Origin: Cyclobacteriaceae bacterium
Lineage (GTDB): Bacteria > Bacteroidota > Bacteroidia > Cytophagales > Cyclobacteriaceae
Assembly: GCA_015488485.1 (NCBI GenBank)
Contig: WFNR01000058.1
Coordinates: 1 to 54,611 of the forward strand
DNA: 54,611 nt
Direction: 5' to 3'
Shown: positions 17,307 through 25,278 of the stretch, piece after piece
Layout: each line of letters begins with the position of its first letter
How positions within the stretch are numbered: position 1 is the stretch's first letter
Notes under the pieces: generated by a model
Seen by the model: the letters and a program-made list of their open reading frames with translations, nothing else
What the model was told of the DNA's origin: nothing
The model's database searches: none
Translations under genes and position numbers: made by a program

Positions 17307-19058
17307 ATGAAATTTCTACAAAACGTACTTGCTTCATTTACCGCGCTGTTCCTTTTCTTCGGCTTTGTGGCGTTTGTGTTTCTGGTTTCTCTCTTCAGTA
17401 TGGAGAAGACCGAATCATTCCGGGTGAAGGACAATACCGTCTTAAAAATCAGGCTCGACAGAACGCTGGCCGACCGCGAGGTAAACGACCCGTTTGCCAC
17501 CCTGGCTTTTGGCTCTGGTGCCCGCAAGCGCATGGGGCTGGTACCATTGCGTAAGGCCTTGCAGGCTGCCGCTCAGGACGACAAGGTAAAAGGTATTGCC
17601 CTGTATGCACCCCAGTTGGTGGGAGGTATTGCCATGGGCAGTGAGTTGCGCCAGGCTTTGGCCGAGTTTAAGCAGTCGGGTAAGTTCATCTGGGCCTATG
17701 CCGACCTGATGAGCGAAGGTGCCTACTACGTGGCCTCGGTGGCCGACCGCATCTATCTGGCGCCTGAAGGGATGGTAGAATGGAATGGCTTGGGCACGGA
17801 AATTACTTTTTTTAAAAATACCTTCGATAAGCTGGAGATCGAGCCGCAGATATTTCGGGTGGGGGAGTTTAAAAGTGCCGTGGAGCCTTTTATGCTGGAT
17901 AAAATGAGCCCCGAAAATCGCTTGCAGTTAAATGCGTTGCTTAACTCAATATACGGCAGTATGCTCAGCGATATGACGGGCGACCTGCAACTTGACACAG
18001 CCCGCTTGCGCTTTTTGTCGGACAATATGAAGGTGCATGATGCCGGTGATGCGCTGGAGGCCGGGCTTATTACCCACATAGCTTATGAAGATGAATTTAT
18101 CGATGCCATAGCTGCCGAACTGGGGCTGGAAGAAGCAGACGACATCAATTGGGCCAGCTATAAACAGTACAATAAGGCGCTGGATGAAGAGGAGACCTCC
18201 GACAACAAGATAGCCGTGGTAGTAGCCGAAGGAGAGATAATGATGAGTGGCAAGCAAAGCGATATCATTACGCCCGAAAAATACATCAAGATATTGCGCA
18301 AGCTACGTGACGATGATGAGGTAAAGGCGGTGGTGCTGCGCGTAAATTCACCCGGGGGCGATGCGCTGGCTTCTGATCTGATCTGGCACGAAGTGGCCGC
18401 AACCGCCAAAGTAAAACCGGTGATTGCCTCTATGGCCAATGTGGCTGCATCGGGCGGTTATTATATTTCTATGGCAGCCGATACCATTGTGGCCCAGCCA
18501 ACTACGATTACCGGTTCTATCGGCATCTTCGGTATAATTTTTAATGTAGGTGATTTTATGGCTCATAAGCTGGGTATCACCACCGACCAGGTGAGTACCG
18601 GGCAGTTTACGCATTTGTTTACCTCTTCGCGTGCCTTGACCGATGCCGAGAAGGCCATTATTCAGGAGCAGGTGAATAATGGCTATCAAACCTTTACCAC
18701 CAAAGCAGCCCAGGGTCGTGATATGCCGCTGGAGGATCTGCTGGCAGTGGCTTCCGGCCGGGTATGGACGGGCACCCAGGCCAAAGAGATAGGCCTGGTG
18801 GATGAGCTAGGCGGTTTGCCCGAGGCCATCAGGATAGCAGCCGCAGCAGCCGGTGTGGAGGATGACTACCGGGTTACTTATGAGCCGTCTCCTTTGTCGG
18901 CCCTCGAAAACTTTCTGGAAGAAATCTCCGGCCAGGTACGGGCAGCCTCGCTCAAACAGGAGTTGGGCGATTTGTATCCTTATGTGCATTTGCTCGACAG
19001 GGTAAAGCATATGCAGCGCCTGCAGGCTCGCATGCCTTTCGATCTGGAAGTAAAATGA
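17307..19058 (+). CDS. sppA: Signal peptide peptidase SppA, 67-kDa type
   Basis: 583 residues from ATG 17307, preceded by AGAAGG and followed by an N-terminal membrane anchor (MKFLQNVLASFTALFLFFGF). It has the tandem-domain layout of the long SppA. The lysine of the Ser/Lys dyad is Lys189 in RVGEFKSAVEPFM and the nucleophile is Ser382 in NVAASGGYYISMAAD. It degrades cleaved signal peptides in the inner membrane with its active site on the periplasmic side. The stop overlaps the start of the ArsC-like gene by 4 nt. An upstream extension through folK antisense DNA was rejected. Confidence 0.95.
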   Translation: MKFLQNVLASFTALFLFFGFVAFVFLVSLFSMEKTESFRVKDNTVLKIRLDRTLADREVNDPFATLAFGSGARKRMGLVPLRKALQAAAQDDKVKGIALYAPQLVGGIAMGSELRQALAEFKQSGKFIWAYADLMSEGAYYVASVADRIYLAPEGMVEWNGLGTEITFFKNTFDKLEIEPQIFRVGEFKSAVEPFMLDKMSPENRLQLNALLNSIYGSMLSDMTGDLQLDTARLRFLSDNMKVHDAGDALEAGLITHIAYEDEFIDAIAAELGLEEADDINWASYKQYNKALDEEETSDNKIAVVVAEGEIMMSGKQSDIITPEKYIKILRKLRDDDEVKAVVLRVNSPGGDALASDLIWHEVAATAKVKPVIASMANVAASGGYYISMAADTIVAQPTTITGSIGIFGIIFNVGDFMAHKLGITTDQVSTGQFTHLFTSSRALTDAEKAIIQEQVNNGYQTFTTKAAQGRDMPLEDLLAVASGRVWTGTQAKEIGLVDELGGLPEAIRIAAAAAGVEDDYRVTYEPSPLSALENFLEEISGQVRAASLKQELGDLYPYVHLLDRVKHMQRLQARMPFDLEVK

Positions 19059-19414
19059 AAAAAGTCTGGTACTTATCCACCTGCGATACCTCGCGCAGAA
19101 TAATCCGGGAGTTTGACCTGAAAGGTCGTGGATTTGCTATGCAGGATATCAAAAAAGAACCGGTGACACCCGAACAGCTCGCGTTGATGAAAGAACTGGC
19201 CGGCAGCTATGAGGCGGTATTCTCGCGCCTGTCGCGCCAGTACAAAGCTATGGGCCTGAAGGATAAAAAGCTTAGTGAAGAAGATTACCGCAACTTGATA
19301 CTATCCGACTACACCTTTCTTAAAAGGCCGGTTATTATTATCGACAAGCAGCTTTTTGCCGGTAGCCAAAAGAAAAACCTGGCCGCACTGCAGGAGGTTT
19401 TACAAGCACTGTAG
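19055..19414 (+). CDS. ArsC/Spx-family thioredoxin-fold protein
   Basis: 119 residues. The N-terminal strand VWYLSTCDTSRRII carries a single Cys where ArsC/Spx proteins have CxxC or Cx5R, and DYTFLKRPVIIIDKQLFAG matches the LKRPVI cis-proline segment of the family. The second active-site cysteine is absent. Enzymatic arsenate reduction is therefore uncertain, and a YffB/Spx-like role or another thiol function is equally possible. Translationally coupled to sppA by a 4-nt ATGA overlap. Its stop lies only 3 nt from the stop of the convergent small membrane-protein gene. Confidence 0.82.
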   Translation: MKKVWYLSTCDTSRRIIREFDLKGRGFAMQDIKKEPVTPEQLALMKELAGSYEAVFSRLSRQYKAMGLKDKKLSEEDYRNLILSDYTFLKRPVIIIDKQLFAGSQKKNLAALQEVLQAL

Positions 19415-19417
19415 CGT

Positions 19418-19606
19418 CTAATCGTCCTTGCGTAGCAGATAATAAATATTAATCAGCAACAAGAGGGTGCTGAAAGCGCTGAGAATATACAGGTTGTTGT
19501 TGAAAGGGATGGAGGTCTCAAACCACTCGGCAATGGAATAAGGTACCACTACTACAAACAGCAGCAGCGAAATCCAGAAACTGATTACTTTGGCTTTGCC
19601 TCTCAT
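19418..19606 (-). CDS. Small two-helix membrane protein
   Basis: 62 residues, unrecognised. Two hydrophobic helices (ISFWISLLLFVVVVPYSIA and LYILSAFSTLLLLINIYYLL) flank a short polar loop. There is a positive N-terminus (MRGKAK) and a charged tail (RKDD). It starts 7 nt after the SDR stop in the same direction, so it is probably the last gene of the fmt-folA-SDR group. No function can be proposed. Confidence 0.6.
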   Translation of the reverse strand: MRGKAKVISFWISLLLFVVVVPYSIAEWFETSIPFNNNLYILSAFSTLLLLINIYYLLRKDD

Positions 19607-19613
19607 TTTTGTG

Positions 19614-20414
19614 TTACCTTACTTTGGCCTTGGGTAGTACTTTGGCAAAGATACCGGGAAAAAACCTTTTCAGGTAGATGGCCAGTATCTCTTTGCCGCC
19701 CGGAGCTATTTCATATTTCTTATGCTCAATGGCTTTGATGATCTGTGCGGCACAATCTTCGGCCGACATACCTTTGGCCTGCCCTTCATCCATTTTTTTG
19801 TACTCTTTGCCATCGGCAGTCAGGGCCTTTTGTGAAATGGCCGTGCGCACAAAGCCGGGGGTTACCAGCGTAACATATATATTTTTACCATAAAGCTCGG
19901 CCCGCAGCGAATCGAAAAAGCCGTGCAGGGCATGCTTGGAGGCAGCATAGCCACTGCGGTAGGGGCTGCCGATTTTGCCCACCACGCTGCTGATTACCAC
20001 AATATGACCGTAATTTTTGTCTATCATATCGGGCAATACGGCCTTGGTGAGGGCTATGGTGCCGAAAAAGTTTACCTCCATAAGCCTGCGATATACCGCC
20101 ATGTCGGTATCGATTGTCAGCGAGCGCTGGCTGATACCGCCCGAGTGAATGAGGATATCGATGCGGCCGAACAACTGTAGTGCCTGGCGGGCCTTGTCGG
20201 GCAGCGAGCCGGCATCGGCCAGATCGAGCGACAGAATGGCCGCCTGCTGGCGTCCGGCAACAGGCAGCTCGTTTTTTACCCTTTCCAGCTCTTCCGTTCT
20301 GCGGGCCGAGAGAATCAGCTTATTGTTGGTTGCCGCCAGTTGTTTGGCCAGCGCTTCGCCAATACCGGAAGAAGCCCCGGTAATCCAGATTACTTTATTG
20401 GTTATGCCGCTCAT
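19614..20414 (-). CDS. Short-chain dehydrogenase/reductase
   Basis: 266 residues. The cofactor motif is [11 protein letters not shown] (residues 13-23). HSGGIS replaces the usual NNAG, the catalytic Ser is in [11 protein letters not shown] and the YxxxK motif is YAASK. The C-terminal extension after [24 protein letters not shown] suggests the membrane-associated DltE/YqjQ-like group of SDRs. The substrate is unknown. It overlaps folA by 4 nt, so the two are cotranscribed. A second SDR of similar type lies at 35.0-35.9 kb. Confidence 0.88.
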   Translation of the reverse strand: MSGITNKVIWITGASSGIGEALAKQLAATNNKLILSARRTEELERVKNELPVAGRQQAAILSLDLADAGSLPDKARQALQLFGRIDILIHSGGISQRSLTIDTDMAVYRRLMEVNFFGTIALTKAVLPDMIDKNYGHIVVISSVVGKIGSPYRSGYAASKHALHGFFDSLRAELYGKNIYVTLVTPGFVRTAISQKALTADGKEYKKMDEGQAKGMSAEDCAAQIIKAIEHKKYEIAPGGKEILAIYLKRFFPGIFAKVLPKAKVR

Positions 20415-20923
20415 GAGTGGTTGGGTTTACGTTCGTATAAAACAAAATCGAAAGGATAGGCATGGCGCTCATCTACGGGGTGCGGTTGGCGCCACTTCTC
20501 GTGCCACTGCTGCCGGTCGAATACCGGAAAGAAGGTATCACCATCGAATGCCGCCTTGACCTCGGTCAGGTAAAGCCGGTCGGCTTTGGGCAGCGCCTGG
20601 GCGTAGATTTGTTCGCCACCGATGATAAATACCTCCTCTTGCTGCTGCTCTTCGGCCAAGGCCAGGGCCTGTTCCAGGCTGTTTGCTATAATACAGCCGG
20701 GCGCCTCATAGTCGCTCTGCCGGGTTACCACAATATTGGTGCGTTTGGGCAATGGACGGTATTTATGCGGTATGGATTCGTAATTTCTGCGGCCCATAAT
20801 TACAAAATGGTCGCTGGTGGTTTCCATAAAATATTTCATATCATCGGGCAGGTGCCAAACCAGGTCGTTGTCCTTGCCAATGACACGGTTTTCGGCTACT
20901 GCGGCAATCATCGATACTATCAT
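20411..20923 (-). CDS. folA: Dihydrofolate reductase
   Basis: 170 residues. The sequence [19 protein letters not shown] leads into [13 protein letters not shown] with the catalytic Asp, then [12 protein letters not shown] (NADPH binding), [22 protein letters not shown] and LYLTEV, all in the standard order and length. It regenerates tetrahydrofolate for one-carbon metabolism. It follows fmt by 44 nt in the same direction; formyl-tetrahydrofolate is the Fmt substrate, so the neighbours share a cofactor. Confidence 0.96.
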   Translation of the reverse strand: MIVSMIAAVAENRVIGKDNDLVWHLPDDMKYFMETTSDHFVIMGRRNYESIPHKYRPLPKRTNIVVTRQSDYEAPGCIIANSLEQALALAEEQQQEEVFIIGGEQIYAQALPKADRLYLTEVKAAFDGDTFFPVFDRQQWHEKWRQPHPVDERHAYPFDFVLYERKPNHS

Positions 20924-20967
20924 ATTGTGGAGGCTGAAAATATTTCTGCTAAGTTATAGCAAAAACA

Positions 20968-21906
20968 TCAATCGGGTATAGGTAGTTCGGTAAGTGGGTT
21001 GCCTTTGAGAAACTCGGCAATGGGCAGGCGTTTTTTGCCGGCCATTTGCAATTCTGTTATTTGCGCCCATTTGTCCTGGCAGCGCACCAGCAGGCGCTTT
21101 TTGTGGTCGCATAGCCAGGTGCCGGGAGGGGCTGGTTTCTTATAATCGCTTGCTTCGATAGCGAAAATCTTAAAATGCGTGCTGCCTATGGTAGTCCAGG
21201 CAGCGGGGTAGGGGCTAAGGCCGCGGATGTGGTTGCGTACCTGATGGAAATCCCGCTGCCAGTCTATGCGGCAGATCTCTTTGTTGAGCTTGGGGGCTGT
21301 TTTGAGGTTGTTGATGACCGGCTGCGGCTGTGGCTGTATGGTGCCGTTGGCAATTTTTTCTACCGTAGCCAACACCAGCCGGCTGCCTTTGATCATCAGC
21401 CGGTCGTGCAGGGTGCCGGCCGTATCATCTTCATAGATGGGTTCTTTTTCTTGCAGGATAATATTGCCCGTATCGATTTTATGTTGCAGAAAGAAAGTGG
21501 TTACCCCGGTTTGGGTTTCCCCGTTGATGATGGCCCAGTTGATAGGGGCGGCTCCGCGGTATTGCGGCAGCAGGGAGGCGTGCAGGTTGAAAGTACCCAG
21601 TGGTGGCATGGCCCATACCACCTCGGGCAGCATACGAAAGGCCACCACTACCTGCAGGTCGGCCTGGTAGGTGCGCAACTCTTCAAGAAAGGCCGGGTCT
21701 TTTAGGTTGGTGGGCTGCAATACAGGCAGGCTGTGCGCCAGGGCATATTCCTTTACCGGTGTGGGGCTTAGCTGCTGGCCACGGCCGCGCTTGCGATCGG
21801 GGGCGGTAACCACCGCCACCACCGGCCAGTTGTGCTGCAACAGGATAGCGAGGCTGGGCACCGCGAAATCGGGTGTACCCATAAAAATGATGCGCGGTTT
21901 GTTCAT
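20968..21906 (-). CDS. fmt: Methionyl-tRNA formyltransferase
   Basis: 312 residues from ATG 21906 (MNKPRIIFMGTPDFAVPSLA). Family motifs are visible: the N-terminal FMGTPDFAV, the formyl-THF site segment FNLHASLLPQYRGAAPINWAI with the Asn/His catalytic pair, then ETQTGVTTFFLQ and DTGNI with the Asp. The C-terminal tRNA-binding domain follows from about residue 205. It formylates initiator Met-tRNA. It is divergent from the permease gene. An upstream in-frame start would extend into the divergent region and is not favoured. Confidence 0.96.
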   Translation of the reverse strand: MNKPRIIFMGTPDFAVPSLAILLQHNWPVVAVVTAPDRKRGRGQQLSPTPVKEYALAHSLPVLQPTNLKDPAFLEELRTYQADLQVVVAFRMLPEVVWAMPPLGTFNLHASLLPQYRGAAPINWAIINGETQTGVTTFFLQHKIDTGNIILQEKEPIYEDDTAGTLHDRLMIKGSRLVLATVEKIANGTIQPQPQPVINNLKTAPKLNKEICRIDWQRDFHQVRNHIRGLSPYPAAWTTIGSTHFKIFAIEASDYKKPAPPGTWLCDHKKRLLVRCQDKWAQITELQMAGKKRLPIAEFLKGNPLTELPIPD

Positions 21907-21911
21907 GGTTG

Positions 21912-21919
21912 CAAAGCTA
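21912..21919 (-). promoter_or_regulatory. -7 promoter element (TAGCTTTG) of fmt, possibly leaderless
   Basis: Exact TAnnTTTG on the minus strand, ending 5 nt before ATG 21906, so the transcript would start at or next to the start codon. No -33 at optimal spacing. Confidence 0.4.
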
Positions 21920-21960
21920 TGCGATAAATTAGTAACTTGGCAGGCCAAAGTCCCGATGTC

Positions 21961-23160
21961 TTGAACTTAGCATTATTTCTTGCCCGGAAAACCAGCCGCC
22001 CGCATAGCGGCACTTTCTCTGCTACCATCCACATGGTGGCGCTGGTCATTGTTTCGCTGGGGCTGGCTACCATGCTGCTGGCCTTTTTTATTATGCTGGG
22101 TTTTCAGGATACCATCAAGGGCAAGATCTACGATTTTACCGGGCATATTCATATTGCCAGATACGGCAGCGGCAACAATTACAGTGAGCGGCCCGCCAGC
22201 CTGGACTCGATGGCATGGCCACCCGGGGTGCGTGTGCAGCCCTATGCACTTAAATTCGGCTTGCTGCAAAACGATGAAGAGGTGGAAGGGGTGGCCTTTA
22301 AAGGTATAGATACTGCTTTCGATACGCTGGCGTTTGGGCAGTACCTGGAGGCCGGCCGTTTTATTCATTTCAAACCGGGGGGTATCTCCAACGAAATTGT
22401 GATCAGCCGCAAGGAGGCCCAGCGTATGCACCTGCAGCCCGGTGATGACATTCTGATGCACTTTATTCAGGATCCACCCCGTACCCGCAAGCTCAGGGTG
22501 GTAGGCATCTATGCTACCGGCATGGAAGATTTTGATGATAAACTCCTTTTGGGCGACCTTAACCTGGTGCGCAGACTAAATGGCTGGACCGACAGGCAGG
22601 CGGCTGGTTTTGAGGTTTTTGTAGGCAATCTGCAGCAGGTGGATCAGGTATATGCCAGCCTGTTCGATACGCTGGGTTATGAATATTATGTGCAAAAGAC
22701 AAGCGAAAGGTATATTCAGATATTCGAGTGGCTGTCGCTGATCAACAATAATGTGAATATCCTCATTTTTATGGTGCTGTTTGTTGCTTCTTTCAATATG
22801 ATTTCCATTGTGCTTATTCTTATTCTGGAGCGTACCAATATGATCGGTACCCTCAAGGCGCTGGGTGCTACCGATGAACTGATCAGAAAGATATTTGTGT
22901 ACAATGGTATGCGGCTGGTAGTGCGCGGCCTGCTGATAGGCAACCTACTGGGCCTGGGCCTGGCGGCTGTGCAGTACTATTTCAGGGTGGTGCCGCTTGA
23001 TCCGGAGAATTATTATATGAGTTATGTGCCCATTGAGTTCGATTGGCTGGTAGTGCTGGGGCTTAACCTGCTTACCTTCCTGCTGGTTTCATTGGTGCTT
23101 TTCCTGCCGGCTTTGTTCATTTCCCGCATCGACCCGATTAAGGCCATCCGGTTTGATTAG
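21961..23160 (+). CDS. FtsX-like ABC permease of the LolC/LolE type
   Basis: 399 residues from TTG 21961, which gives (M)NLALFLARKTSRP, the usual start of Bacteroidota lipoprotein-release permeases; another TTG at 21937 is possible. TM1 (HMVALVIVSLGLATMLLAFFIMLGF) is followed by a periplasmic domain of about 220 residues, then the FtsX core of three helices (residues about 265-395). That core includes the LGATDELIRKIFVYNGMRLVV coupling helix and ends DPIKAIRFD. Such permeases work with a LolD ATPase to release lipoproteins from the inner membrane; no ATPase gene is adjacent. Confidence 0.88.
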   Translation: MNLALFLARKTSRPHSGTFSATIHMVALVIVSLGLATMLLAFFIMLGFQDTIKGKIYDFTGHIHIARYGSGNNYSERPASLDSMAWPPGVRVQPYALKFGLLQNDEEVEGVAFKGIDTAFDTLAFGQYLEAGRFIHFKPGGISNEIVISRKEAQRMHLQPGDDILMHFIQDPPRTRKLRVVGIYATGMEDFDDKLLLGDLNLVRRLNGWTDRQAAGFEVFVGNLQQVDQVYASLFDTLGYEYYVQKTSERYIQIFEWLSLINNNVNILIFMVLFVASFNMISIVLILILERTNMIGTLKALGATDELIRKIFVYNGMRLVVRGLLIGNLLGLGLAAVQYYFRVVPLDPENYYMSYVPIEFDWLVVLGLNLLTFLLVSLVLFLPALFISRIDPIKAIRFD

Positions 23161-23191
23161 AAGTCCAGGAGGTCTGGCCTGCTACGAGTCT

Positions 23192-23239
23192 GCTACCAGC
23201 CTACCTGCTGTAAGGCAGGCTTCGAGCTAAGAGCTACCA
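23192..23239 (+). repeat. 48-nt direct repeat, copy 1
   Basis: Begins GCTACCAGCCTACCTGC and ends GAGCTAAGAGCTACCAA. It matches the copy at 23443-23490 with about 2-3 differences. Inside, CCTGC-N6-GCAGG forms a short hairpin. Confidence 0.8.
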
Positions 23240-23442
23240 ACTAAAAATCACATTTTCGCATAGTCGCATTCATGCTTTCCCGCTTTGCGCTCTCTGCGCA
23301 TCCTTTGCGATCTTCGCGTTTAGAAATTAAGCCTGCAGATTAATAATAGCCGATTTTGTCCGACTGTCGTCATCCGGTTTCAGTCTTCTGCCCTCAGACC
23401 TCAGCCCCCGCGCCCCCTTATTCCCCTAAAGGGGAGATCCCC

Positions 23443-23490
23443 GCTACCAGCCTACCTGCGGTAAGGCAGGCTTCGAGCTAAGAGCTTCCA
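23443..23490 (+). repeat. 48-nt direct repeat, copy 2
   Basis: Second copy, 251 nt from the first, with the same CCTGC/GCAGG hairpin and a changed loop base. Only two copies are in the window, so this is a dispersed intergenic repeat and not a CRISPR array. Confidence 0.8.
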
Positions 23491-23638
23491 GCTTATATCC
23501 CCATTCCCGCTATCGCACATTCCTTCTTCTTCATATTTCAATCAGGCCAACACTTTCATTACCTTAATTTTAAACATAATTAGCACATTAAAATCTTCAT
23601 GTGGTTTGAGGCTTTATCATAGAGTTCAATAAAATCAT

Positions 23639-23646
23639 TAACTTTG
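23639..23646 (+). promoter_or_regulatory. -7 promoter element (TAACTTTG) of the antitoxin gene
   Basis: Exact TAnnTTTG, 24 nt upstream of ATG 23671. An upstream in-frame TTG at 23644 lies inside this box, which argues for the ATG start. Confidence 0.45.
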
Positions 23647-23670
23647 TTAGAGAGCAAAAGGGTAGAGAAA

Positions 23671-23910
23671 ATGGATTTGCAGACAACAAAATTAAATGTG
23701 ATACAAAAAATAATGCACGTATCGACCGCTTCACTTTTAGAGAAAATCAATACCCTGCTGGATGAAGAAATGATCGTTGGCTATACCGTAGATGGGCAGC
23801 CACTGACCAAAAAAGCCTACAATGCCCGTTTGAAAGCCGCTGAGAAACAAATTCGTGCCGGGCAGACCCTGACACAAGAAGAATTGGAAAAAGAAGTGGA
23901 GCGCTGGTAA
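23671..23910 (+). CDS. Antitoxin of a RelE/ParE-type toxin-antitoxin pair
   Basis: 79 residues from ATG 23671. The N-terminal half (LNVIQKIMHVSTASLLEKINTLLDEEM) is helical. The C-terminal half VGYTVDGQPLTKKAYNARLKAAEKQIRAG and TQEELEKEVERW matches a common Bacteroidota antitoxin type that precedes ParE-like toxins. Antitoxins of this kind bind and neutralise the toxin and often repress the operon. The stop codon TAA shares one base with the ATG of the toxin gene, giving tight coupling. Confidence 0.82.
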   Translation: MDLQTTKLNVIQKIMHVSTASLLEKINTLLDEEMIVGYTVDGQPLTKKAYNARLKAAEKQIRAGQTLTQEELEKEVERW

Positions 23911-24203
23911 TGGCCAAACTTAAAATTATTTGGACCAGGCAAGCTAAGGAAGCACTAAAAAGTATTTACGATTATTACAAAGAAAAGTCATTACAGGGTG
24001 CAAAAAATGTCCGATTAGAATTGCTGAATAGTCCTAAAACAATTCATTTTGCCAAGCAATATCAGATTGATGATATCAATCCCAAATATCGCAGGATAGT
24101 AGTAAGAGATTTTAAAGTTCTATACAAGGAGCATAATAACACCATATTAGTATTGGATATTGTCAGTACCCGGCAATCGCCTGATGTTCTTAAAAAGAAG
24201 TAG
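23910..24203 (+). CDS. RelE/ParE family toxin
   Basis: 97 residues. The fold pattern is typical: LKIIWTRQAKEALKSIYDYY (strand plus first helix), a second helix, then INPKYRRIVVRDFKVLYKEHNNTILVLDIVSTRQSP, in which RRIVVRDFKVLYK gives the beta core and the basic surface residues. Members either cleave ribosome-bound mRNA (RelE) or inhibit gyrase (ParE); the sequence by eye does not decide which. It forms a two-gene operon with the antitoxin, in AT-rich DNA unlike the flanking core genes. Confidence 0.85.
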   Translation: MAKLKIIWTRQAKEALKSIYDYYKEKSLQGAKNVRLELLNSPKTIHFAKQYQIDDINPKYRRIVVRDFKVLYKEHNNTILVLDIVSTRQSPDVLKKK

Positions 24204-24509
24204 TATTATTTATTATAAAAAATAATAACCCTAAATCACCAGCAAGTCCGGGGATCGCTTTCTTTGTTTGGGGGGGTTAGGGTTTCCTATGAAATTTGGC
24301 TGGTCTCCGGCCTCAACCGTCCGTCATCAGAGCTCCTCTTCTCCGCTTTGCGCCCTTTGTTTCTTCTTCGCGTCCTTGGCGGTTAAGATTTAAGATTCCA
24401 GATTGATAATTTATGATTTTAGATTTTTCTGGTCTCCGACCTCCGACCCAGGTCTTCTGTCACCCGTTTTCCTGCAGCGCCCTGTGCAAGCAAAGGAAGA
24501 CAGACGGTG
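24204..24509. other. Repeat-rich intergenic region downstream of the toxin gene
   Basis: 306 nt without a gene. It contains a G7 tract at 24270-24276, a second ~10-nt periodic stretch with TTTGCG/TTCGCG/TTGGCG units (about 24343-24383) and two related GGTCTCCGgCCTC / GGTCTCCGACCTCCGACC segments near 24302 and 24431. Confidence 0.55.
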
Positions 24510-25277
24510 CTAGGCAATACTAAAACCAAACTCCCTGTCCATTTGTGCCTCCTGGTCAGGTATATAAGTACGCTCGGTGAGCGACACATGGCCGTTCTTA
24601 TCAAGCAAAAGCAGGGTAGTGTTGCGCGTGCCATAGCCCGGTAGTCTGATAAAAATGGCCGATAGGGCTTTCTCTTTTTCGTAGTCCAGGCCGGTGTCTG
24701 GCAGCTCGTCATCGGCAGCCGGGGTGCTGTCACGCATCATGGTGAAGAGCGCTTCCTTGTCGATATTTTTTTCTGCCAATATTTGCTTGAACCGTTCCTT
24801 GCCACGCCTTACCTTGGGCCAGGGGGTATCGAGCAGGGCATTGCTCAGCCCATAGATGCCTGTGCCCAGGCGGATGATTTTGTTGGTTTGGTTGGAATAG
24901 TACCACGGGTCGGTGAGGGTGCCGAGGATGATATTATAGCCATTATAGCGGCTGGCATCTGCATGCAGGGCCTGCAAATATTTCTTTGGTTCAAACAAGC
25001 CGGTCAGGTAGTCCAGCACCAGCTTACCACGGCTGGGTGCCTGTGGTTTAAGAGGCTGACGCATATCGCGGTAGTTGGTAATCATGGCAAAATAGCCCGA
25101 CTTGCTTACCCCCAGCCAGGTGCCCCCGGCCTGCAGGTCTTTGCCGGCCAGGATATGCGGGTGCTCGGGCCAGATATCCATCGGCCGGGCCGGGCGGTCG
25201 TAAAATTCATCGCGGTTGGCGGCCAGCACCAGCGGATAGTCGGGGTGGCTGTTGTAGGCCAGGAAGATCAGACACAT
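24510..25277 (-). CDS. NRDE (TANGO2-like) family protein
   Basis: 255 residues from ATG 25277 (MCLIFLAYNSHPDYPLVLAANRDEFYDRPA). The NRDE motif is at residues 20-23 and the following GGTWLGVSKSGYFAMITNYRD is the second family signature. The length is normal. The Cys2 and fold relate it to N-terminal-nucleophile hydrolases, but the bacterial function is not established; eukaryotic relatives are linked to haem or Golgi/ER function. It begins 1 nt after the stop of the upstream YfhO-like gene, so it is cotranscribed with it. Confidence 0.9.
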   Translation of the reverse strand: MCLIFLAYNSHPDYPLVLAANRDEFYDRPARPMDIWPEHPHILAGKDLQAGGTWLGVSKSGYFAMITNYRDMRQPLKPQAPSRGKLVLDYLTGLFEPKKYLQALHADASRYNGYNIILGTLTDPWYYSNQTNKIIRLGTGIYGLSNALLDTPWPKVRRGKERFKQILAEKNIDKEALFTMMRDSTPAADDELPDTGLDYEKEKALSAIFIRLPGYGTRNTTLLLLDKNGHVSLTERTYIPDQEAQMDREFGFSIA

Positions 25278-25278
25278 G

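Larger units (their letters stand above)
23161..23670. other. Repeat-rich intergenic region upstream of the toxin-antitoxin pair
   Basis: 510 nt with no convincing gene. It contains two copies of a 48-nt direct repeat, a stretch of ~10-nt periodic TTTGCG-like units (about 23283-23324), pyrimidine-rich CAGACCTCAGCCC-type sequence, a CCCCTAAAGGGGA palindrome near 23424-23436 and, at its right end, the promoter of the antitoxin gene. Confidence 0.6.

Noticed and set aside
23192-23490. Direct repeats as a CRISPR array
   Set aside because: Only two copies, 251 nt apart, no regular spacers and no cas genes.
24270-24276. G7 tract as a second contingency tract
   Set aside because: It lies in intergenic DNA about 70 nt downstream of the toxin gene, not in a coding frame or between promoter elements.
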